From Ditylenchus dipsaci (Eukaryota > Nematoda > Chromadorea > Rhabditida > Anguinidae), in contig SADC01000189.1 in assembly GCA_004194705.1 (NCBI GenBank), forward strand, positions 372,001 through 436,000: a stretch of DNA of 64,000 bases, written 5' to 3'. Positions 57,191-64,000 of this stretch are shown piece by piece. How positions within the stretch are numbered: the stretch's first letter is position 1; every line of letters starts with the position of its first letter. Below the pieces are notes generated by a model, which saw nothing but the letters and a program-made list of their open reading frames with translations, had not been told where the DNA came from and ran no database searches. Position numbers and translations under genes: made by a program.

Positions 57191-57565
57191 CTTGAATAAA
57201 TATCAGGAAAGCATGAAATATCATTATTTTTCCGTAATCGCTGAACCGAGCTGAGTATCAAAAGTATTCTACAAATAATTAAAGCATTGAAGCAAGCACA
57301 AACTAAGATTAATTGAAAATAATGTATAAAAAAGAGTTTAACCCTAAAACTACGGTAATGTTTTATATACAGCATAGCAAATTTTGTGTTTTCTCTCAAT
57401 AAACTGCAAAACGATCGCCGTTATTCGATATTTATCATTTTTGTGCCCTCTCTGTTTGTGTATTAATATTTTACCCAAAAAGTGAGTTTAAAATACATTA
57501 AAAATACCGTGTTTCCTCTAAACAGACCCTCTGGAACCCGTATCGCCAGAAGTACACTATACGGC
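57191..57565. other. AT-rich DNA, no gene seen
   Basis: A 102-codon minus frame is hydrophobic and without family match. A solo ACCGTGTTTCCTCT terminus of the TACCGTATTT family lies at 57508. Confidence 0.4.
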
Positions 57566-58226
57566 CATACCTGCACGCTGAGAAAAATCGGCGCCCGGCG
57601 CCGACCCAGGCGCCGGGTCTACTAAAAATCGGCGCCGGGCGCCGGCGCCGGCGCCACAATTAATTCGGCGCCGGGCGTCGGCGCCGGCGCCGGCGCCGAC
57701 GGCATCAAGCCATTTTTGTAAATAAAATAATAGAATGTAACAAAGACTAATCTAACATTTTATGTTTTTAAATAGAAATTTTTTGTATTAGGAATAGCAA
57801 CAATTATGAGAAATTAAAAATTTATCATGTTGCGGTTATAAAGAAGCATTGTTTTGCTTTTTAAAAGTACTGGGCCAGTGGAGTCGAGACAACGAGTCGA
57901 GGAAATAGTGGATAGCTATCTTCATCAGATAGTAGAGAACATCAAAAAAAAAAGCAAAAACCGGTGATGAAATTTTGTGATTTACATGTGATAAACATAA
58001 AAAATAAAAATTTACTATAAGATTAAAAATAACTTGTCTGCAAAAAAATCTGAGAAAATTTTGAATTTACTAAAACATTGTCAAGACAGCTGAAATCTTA
58101 ACATTCAGGCGCCGGCGCCGGCGCCGCAGCTGAAGTGGCGCCGGGCGCCGGCGCTGGCGCCGACGCCCGACTGTTAAGATTTTTTAGCCAGCGCCGGCGC
58201 CCGGCGCCGGCGCCCGTGCAGGTATG
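57566..58226. mobile_element. 661-nt MITE with GGCGCC arrays, TSD TATACGGC
   Basis: Ends CATACCTGCACG and CGTGCAGGTATG are perfect inverses, with exact 8-bp duplications TATACGGC at 57558-57565 and 58227-58234. Each end carries an array of GGCGCCGGCGCC/GGCGCCGGGCGCC words, almost pure GC, around an AT-rich middle with no coding potential. Confidence 0.93.
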
Positions 58227-59621
58227 TATACGGCGTAGCTCAAAAATGTTTAAAAACATTTTTTGACAATTTAGATGCTAAAAAATGCTTAAAACATGTT
58301 TTTTAGGTGGCGGTTGAAACTTTCGGACAAAAATTTTTTGACCAAAATTTGACTTGACAAAACTTTGACTTCGCCTTGGTCCAACAAGGCAAAAAGTCAT
58401 ACTTCGGTCAAAAATTTTTTTTTCGAAGAATCCATTTTTGAGTGAAAATGTGTCAGAAAGTAACTTTTTTATCGTTTTAAGCACATAAAAGTTACATAGG
58501 AGTCGTTGAAACATGATTTACAAATTAGTGAAAAGTGCGCCCTCCACAAAACCAAATCGAGTCTTAAATTAATAACATCGGCTTTACGGAGCAATAATTT
58601 GACGCAAAAAGAACTTTTTTGAAAAATACATCGGCACAGAATTTCTCAGCATGAAATTCTGAGTAAATAGCGACGCTGGTCACGGTCGGCCTTGGCCGTG
58701 TTAAAAACTGAATACATTCCTAATTATTGACAAACAAAAATCAGGATTTGTATCCGAAAATCAAGCTATTGCTGATAATTCAGGACATCAGCTGTAAAAA
58801 AGCTTTTTAACAAATTTATATGTAACCGACAAGCTTCAATAGGATTTAGCAGAAATATGTTAACAAAAACAGAGAAAAAGCAAAGACATTGTCCTTGAAC
58901 AAACCCGGCAAGGTGGGTGAACGGAAGGCAGGGTGGAGGTGGTGGGTGACAGAGACTCCAAATAAATGAGATAAATGGTGAAATACAGGAGACACAACCT
59001 CTGAGGGGATACTTTCTCCCCAATTGATCAAGCCAGCCGTGGGGATGGGCGAGAAGGGGATGTATATAGGAGGAGAAAAGGCTTCTTATCCTTCCTCTGA
59101 TTCACCAACTACAACAACAACAACAATAATTATGTGTAGTAGCAGTAATAGTATTTCAAGGAGAAACACATTTTATTTGCTGGTTGCTCAATGCCTGCAC
59201 CATTGTTTTTGTAGTTGGTGGTGGAGAGCAACACCAGGAGAATCAAAAGAAAATTATGGATGAGGAGAAGGATGTGGTTTGTTCCACTACCCAGTGCAAC
59301 ATTAGAAGATTCTCAATGGAGTTGAGACCAGGTCACTTCTAGAAGACACAATGAATGCCCTCAATTCTGGCTGCACTCAGTCAGTGGCAATTAGGAGAGT
59401 ACAACAAGGTCAACGGCAAATATAGTCTAAGTTGATTAGGAGTATATGGTTGCTTTAGAATAAATAAATATTGAGATTTGGAATGTTTAGGAATGCAATA
59501 AAGATGGTTAGAAAATTTAGATGGATGCCATAGATGCCATAGGTTCAGTTCCGAATTTCAGAGTGGGTGGACCGCAATTAACGTTAAATCTCTATCAATG
59601 GACTTTTAAGTTAAAGGGCCA
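58227..59621. other. No gene seen; low-complexity patches
   Basis: 58310-58450 is a weak fold-back (AAAAATTTTTTGACCAAAATT and inverse, CGCCTTGGTCC/ACAAGGC). 59100-59135 is a CAACAA/AATAAT run. The 59040-59400 stretch is GA-rich and unique. No conserved coding segment. Confidence 0.4.
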
Positions 59622-59851
59622 TCGCCGTCTCCGACAACGGTTGTCCTCCGCCAATTCTATTTTTTTTCTTTATCGTTGAATTTACGTACCAATTTTTCAG
59701 CTTGGTTTCTAACAAAACTATACCTAAAATTAAATCTTAGGCCTTATTTTGTTAGAAAACAAGCTCAAAAATCCGTAAAGAAGTTCAATGACTAGGCGAA
59801 AAAATTTGAATACGCGGGGGACAATTCAAAACAGGTGGTAATGGCCCTTTA
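59622..59851. mobile_element. Fold-back MITE, TAAAGGGCCAT ends
   Basis: TAAAGGGCCATCGCC and the inverse GGTAATGGCCCTTTA form the ends. The core (GGTTTCTAACAAAAC, TTGAACTT/GAAGTTCAATGA) matches that of 393-630 and 18675-18913. Confidence 0.85.
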
Positions 59852-61254
59852 AAAGCAGTTTTACATGCAAGCCGACTATGCTGAACATAAGTGTGGCGTC
59901 CGAATTAAGGGTTTGCCTAGTACAGTAAAGGGTTAGGCTGAGATATAAAACTTTAAAGTAGGGGTGCAGGAGAATAAATACGGTATTTTTCTTTGGGAAT
60001 CACCTAAAAGTCCCAAAGTATCACGGGTGCCAAACCGATGAGGTGCTGAACTATCGAGGGTAAACAGCAGAAAATGATGTAAAGCAAGAATACAAAATAA
60101 ACGAAAGAAATGAATTACAAGCTAGTTAAAAAATAACCATCGTGGCACTCGGAATATTCCTTTAAGTGCAACGGTCACAATTTTTGTTACGATAATTTTG
60201 TACAAGAAATATTACTATTAAAAGTAGCCATTGACCAATGCACAGACCCACCCAATACTTCACACATACATACAGGCAGTAATCTGCAGACAAACTTGTG
60301 TGCAGAGGTTATGCGTGACGACCAGCAATGTCTAATGCAGTATCATCTCTGATTACCCTTTCTTGTTCTTCAACATCAGGGAGGAGACGAAAAAGGTGTG
60401 TAAATTAGAAATAGTTGTTTGACTTTCCCTACGTCTGCCAACCAACCTTGCGCGAGCACCTGGCAACAACAAAACCCACCTGGATCACCCAAAGAGACAG
60501 GAGACAAGGGTACAAAAGCAGGGGTGTGTCTCCGACACTCTACCCTTATTCAAAGGTTACTACTCTACCTTGTTCAAAGACCCTTTGAATGGGTCGGGCG
60601 AGAGAAGAAGGGGAGGAGGGACAGTTGACGCCTGGTATTGTTGGTGTAGTTATTATTGTTGTTGTTGGTGTGTAGTAGTAACCACTTATGCATACACACA
60701 CTTCTGTACAAGTTTTTGTGAATAAGGGGAAACGGCCTTGTCCTTTTCCGACTACTCTCTTTCTTCTCCTGCTTTGCTCTGGAGATTTGTTTTATTTGGC
60801 GTTGGCGAATTAATGAAATTCTGATAAAGAGGAACTAGAAGATAAATTATGAAAAAAGAAATTATGTTCGGAAGGCCGAACAAGAAGGAGATTTTGTTGG
60901 ATGAATGCTGGAATGAGTGAATTTACAAGACAGTCTGAGATGCTATATTTGGGAAATTTAGCACGAGATGGGGCTATTTAAAATTAAGCCAATTCAAATT
61001 CGGCCCGTTCAAATTAGGCGAAATTCTCATGGATGGGTGATATGAAAGTAGCGTCAAACTTCGATATTGCGGAACCCAAATTTTGCCAAAACCATAATTT
61101 TGATGTAAAATATTAATCACATAATTTCTTCGAGAGTAAACAATTGTAGAAAAGTTTTCACGATACTGTCAAACCTGGACCTCTGCGGACAAGCTGGAGT
61201 TACCGTTTTATCCAGGCTCGATGAAATTTAAAAATTTGAGGGTGAAAAGGCTTA
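59852..61254. other. No gene seen; unique GC-richer stretch
   Basis: 60230-60800 is less AT-rich (CA-rich, CACCTGG, GTTGTTGTTGG). A 69-codon frame there has no match. It could contain noncoding exons or enhancers of ESRP, but nothing in the sequence proves it. Confidence 0.35.
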
Positions 61255-61895
61255 TAGTGATTTGGTTCACCAAAAAGATGAAATATGCCATCAAAAAGAT
61301 TATTTATGCCACCAAAAAGATGAAATCTGCCACCAAAAAGATTATTTCTACCACCAAAAAGATTATTTCTGCCACCAAAAACTAAAATTGGCCATCAAAA
61401 GGCTGACTAGTACCATGTAACGTCTATAGTGTATGAGCTTATATGTTTTTTCATAGCAAAATATGCCCGAAACGGGTTACTAGATGACTCGAGCGACGGT
61501 CTTTAGCTGGTATATACTTACTCATGGCTTATTTCTTTTTTTTCATGTTACAATCTCGGACTAGGTGACAAAACTTCAGAAGTAAGATGCAGCCAAGAAT
61601 GTCCGAAAATCGGGAAATAATTTGGCTTAATTTTTGCCACGAAAAGTACTTTTCGGCACCGAACTCTGAAAGCAGCCATGAAAAGGTTTATTGATATCCT
61701 ATAGCGACAGAATTCTCAAAACTAGCAGCTACAGTCGAGTCTCAATAACCTGACTCGTGTTTTTAATAAATAAGGTGAAAGGTTATCGAGACTCGACGTA
61801 CCACACAAGGAAACAGCGACCATGAACAAAATTTTAGTTTTTGGTGGTAGAAATAATCTTTTTGGTGGCATAAATAATCCTTTTGGTGGCAAATT
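61255..61895. repeat. Inverted arrays of CCACCAAAAAGATTATTT
   Basis: A tandem array of about 24-nt units (CCACCAAAAAGATTATTTCTG) at 61262-61385 is repeated in inverse orientation (AATAATCTTTTTGGTGGC) at 61833-61895, so the pair forms another fold-back. A 71-nt pogo-like hairpin (61730-61800) sits inside it. Confidence 0.8.
61730..61800. mobile_element. 71-nt pogo/Tigger-like MITE
   Basis: TACAGTCGAGTCTCAATAACC and GGTTATCGAGACTCGACGTA are near-perfect inverses. Confidence 0.8.
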
Positions 61896-62241
61896 TCGGT
61901 GCGTAGTCGTTTCGCAAATTTTGACATTTGTCCTTTTTGCGAAACGTTTCGCAAATTTTGACATTTGTCCTTTTTTGCGAAACGTTTCGCAAATTTTGAC
62001 ATTTGTCCTTTTTTGCGAAACGTTTCGCAAATTTTGACATTTGCCAACTGTTGTGAAACGTTGAATTCGTACTTCGTACTTCTACTCTTCGTACGTTCTT
62101 CTACTCGTACTTCTACGTTGAATTCATACTTCTATTTGTCATTTGTGACTAGTTGGTTGTCTTGTTACAAGTACGTACTATGTTTATTATGGCAGCGCTA
62201 AGTACTTTTTTATCTTTAAAGGTTACTTTTGTTTTGTAAGT

Positions 62242-63507
62242 TGCAGCTCGATCAAGTCGAAACATTTCGGGCAGATGAAAGCAGTTAGGCAAAGCGAAAA
62301 AGGCTATCATACATTCCGCATCTGCAATGAAAAGGAGGGAAAAAAGTACTACGCGTGCTATCACTGTGGCGAGTAAGCATACTTTATTTTGCACCTCCTA
62401 GTTATGATTTCAAGAAGGTTGGTTGTTTAATGATTAATTGTATACGATTCAAGTGGTTGTTCTTTTAGTTCCAAGAGAAGGCATTGCAGATGTCGCAAGC
62501 TAAAGGAGAAGACGTGTTTGACCAGGCCTGGTCTAAGGACAAAGAAAGCGGAGCGTGCAGCGAAGAGCAGAAAGAGGCGCCCAATGGATCCGGTGCCTGT
62601 GAAGGAAAAGAAGCTGGAAAAGATAGCAGGGAAAGAACAGCCACACTAGACTTGACAGGTTTGTGACTTTCTCTGTTATTTACATCCATATTATGATTGT
62701 TTTGTATAGAACTTTCTGGATAGGGACTCAACATCATCAGGGGACTTGAATCGAAGGAGGACAGAGTGCTGGCCAACAGATTCGGCATTCAACTGAGGCA
62801 GAGAGATTTGGACAAGCTAAAGCCAGGACAGTGCGACAATGACGACCTCATCAACTATTACTTGCAACTTGTAGCGGAAAGAAACCGCGGAAAGGTAATG
62901 CACCGTTGTTTGTTGCCTGTTGCTATAGTATTTTCACGTCAGGCTTTTGCACTCAGCTCTCTTCTCTACACACAACATCTTCCAAAGCACTGCTCAAACC
63001 AAGAAGCCAGTTCCTTTCGACTTCTGCGATGATGGCAATATTCTCTGGACTTTCATTCCAGATGGTTAGTTTCAGAAAAAATAACTTTTAGATATCTTTG
63101 ATATGGTTATGAGATGTTTCTCGCTTTTTTTTCATCTGGATTATTCTTTATTTAAGGTAAAAATGTCGCCATCAAGAAAATAGATCGGTCAAGGAGAACC
63201 AGTTGCACAAATGAGCACTTGCTAGAGGGTCATTTTCAATCTGTCACGGCGATTGCATACCGGTATTCGTGGATAATATAATTAGTTTGTTTCATAGTGA
63301 GCATTTTAGTCGGAATCGCCAAGAGGTAATCTTAACTATATTTGTCAATCTAGTCCAAGATAATCGTGCTTAATTTAGCTTATCACTTCAGCAAATGATC
63401 GCCTGGCTTTGATCTGGACACCGAAGATGGATGAGGAGAGGCCGGAATATGAAAGAAGGCGGTGGATCTCCATAAAGATGAATATAGTGATGAAGATTGA
63501 TCAGTAA
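62242..63507 (+). CDS. Chimeric spliced gene: FLYWCH-like + SENP/Ulp1 fragment + ERCC8-like WD40 tail
   Basis: Exons as read: about 62242-62372, about 62469-62662, 62724-62894, 62943-63064, 63157-63262, 63298-63325 and 63379-63507. The first encodes GYHTFRICNEKEGKKYYACY and a CxC-rich end (DSKRRHCRC after splicing), resembling a FLYWCH finger, the DNA-binding domain often found in animal Mutator-like transposases. The second is Lys/Glu-rich linker. The third, FGIQLRQRDLDKLKPGQ and DNDDLINYYLQLVAERNR, matches the first helices of the SENP/Ulp1 SUMO-protease domain; the catalytic His-Asp-Cys part is absent. The last four encode ILWTFIPDGKNVAIKK, LLEGHFQSVTAIAY and LITSANDRLALIWTP, a WD40 blade series most like the C-terminus of ERCC8/CSA. 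Phases between the SENP and WD40 parts disagree by one base. Likely captured gene fragments rather than a working protease. Confidence 0.5.
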
Positions 63508-63608
63508 GATCTGTTTGTTGTGGTACATGTTTTCGTGATGAAATTCTAAGTGTAGATTTGACAGTTAAAATGTTTGCGTTTGTTATGTTTGTTTGCGGTG
63601 GTTGATAT

Positions 63609-63614
63609 AAATAA
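63609..63614 (+). terminator. Poly(A) signal of the chimeric gene
   Basis: AATAAA about 100 nt after the stop codon and 140 nt before the right inverted arm. Confidence 0.5.
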
Positions 63615-63912
63615 AGTTGGGGTGATTATCACTGGATGTTTACCTGGCTTTCGTGAATATACAATGCGGGAGGAACACAAGGAAAGGTTACTATCTCAGT
63701 ATATAGTGGTATATTTGTTGAACATGAAATGAGATAGAAGTAGAGTTGGGAGATGTCAAAATTTGACAAATGTCAAAATTGCGAAACGTTTCGCAAAAAA
63801 GGACAAATGTCAAAATTTGCGAAACGTTTCGCAAAAAAGGACAAATGTCAAAATTTGCGAAACGTTTCGCAAAAAAGGACAAATGTCAAAATTTGCGAAA
63901 CGTCTATATGCC

Positions 63913-64000
63913 AGAAGTACGAAGTAGGAATTCAACTTTTCGCAAAAAAAAGAACAAATGTCAAAATTTGCGAAACGTTTCGCAAAAAAGGACAAATGTC
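63913..64000. repeat. Start of a further GCGAAACGTTTCGC arm, cut by window end
   Basis: AGAAGTACGAAGTAGGAATT then GCGAAACGTTTCGC units. In inverse this matches the inner edge of the left arm (TTGAATTCGTACTTCGTACT at 62063), so it could be the true partner arm of 61898 or part of a second element. Confidence 0.6.

Larger units (their letters stand above)
61898..63912. mobile_element. 2-kb transposon-like unit with tandem-repeat inverted arms and gene cargo
   Basis: The left end GGTGCGTAGTCGTTTCGC starts about four tandem units of about 38 nt (GCGAAACGTTTCGC + AAATTTTGACATTTGTCC + poly-T). The right arm (about 63755-63912) carries the same units in inverse orientation and ends GCGAAACGTCTATATGCC. 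The arms close tightly on a spliced gene with its own AATAAA (63609). The head sequence ties it to the MITEs at 42806-43185 (8-bp TSD) and 57129-57190. The flanks of this unit do not show a matching duplication, and a second inverted arm begins at 63913, so the true right border may be beyond the window. Confidence 0.7.

Noticed and set aside
61909..62045. CRISPR-like array (regular ~38-nt repeats)
   Set aside because: Units are contiguous without unique spacers, the context is eukaryotic, and the array is mirrored at the other end of a transposon-like unit.
61822..62047. Open frames in several phases with repeated FAKRFA-like peptides
   Set aside because: They translate the GCGAAACGTTTCGC tandem array in all frames; the sequence is repeat, not protein.

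Overview
The window is nuclear DNA from an invertebrate animal. It is AT-rich, its genes are split by mostly short GT-AG introns, and it carries six recognisable conserved animal genes: an aminergic GPCR, SF3B3, PRIM2, an inositol hexakisphosphate kinase (IP6K), a syntrophin and an ESRP/Fusilli-type splicing regulator. A nematode or similar small invertebrate would fit, but I cannot place it below Metazoa from sequence alone.

Layout. Positions 1-16310 hold no gene I recognise and are filled with fold-back elements (MITEs). 16311-23670 (+) is the GPCR. 20542-29449 (-) is SF3B3, whose exons are interleaved with those of the GPCR: the last SF3B3 exons lie inside a GPCR intron, and the last GPCR exons lie inside an SF3B3 intron. 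30521-32547 (+) is PRIM2. It converges tail to tail, 121 nt between stop codons, with IP6K (32669-36009, -; first exon not found). 40101-43948 (+) is syntrophin. 45008-56916 (-) is ESRP, with three RRMs and 12 exons. 61898-63912 is a transposon-like unit: inverted arms of tandem repeats tightly enclose a small spliced gene that joins a FLYWCH-like zinc finger, the first part of a SENP/Ulp1 protease domain and a WD40 tail resembling ERCC8/CSA.

The intergenic and intronic DNA is dominated by fold-back elements. (a) Elements with TAAAGG-type ends and TA targets; several pairs abut and share the TA. (b) Pogo/Tigger-like (TACAGTCGAGTCTCG) and mariner-like (TACAGGGTGG) MITEs. (c) Elements with TACCGTATTT ends. 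(d) Large fold-backs of about 1 kb in three copies. (e) Elements with 8-bp target duplications (hAT-like), each built from its own reiterated short palindromic word (GGGAATATTCCC, AACCGGTT, GGCGCC, TTTGGCTT and others).

A technical point matters for reading the genes. In SF3B3, syntrophin and ESRP the conserved frame repeatedly breaks by one missing base, usually in a short G/C run, while the protein continues perfectly in the next frame. This looks like homopolymer error in the assembly rather than gene decay. Exon coordinates were derived by eye from splice signals and conserved protein; most should be exact to within a few bases.
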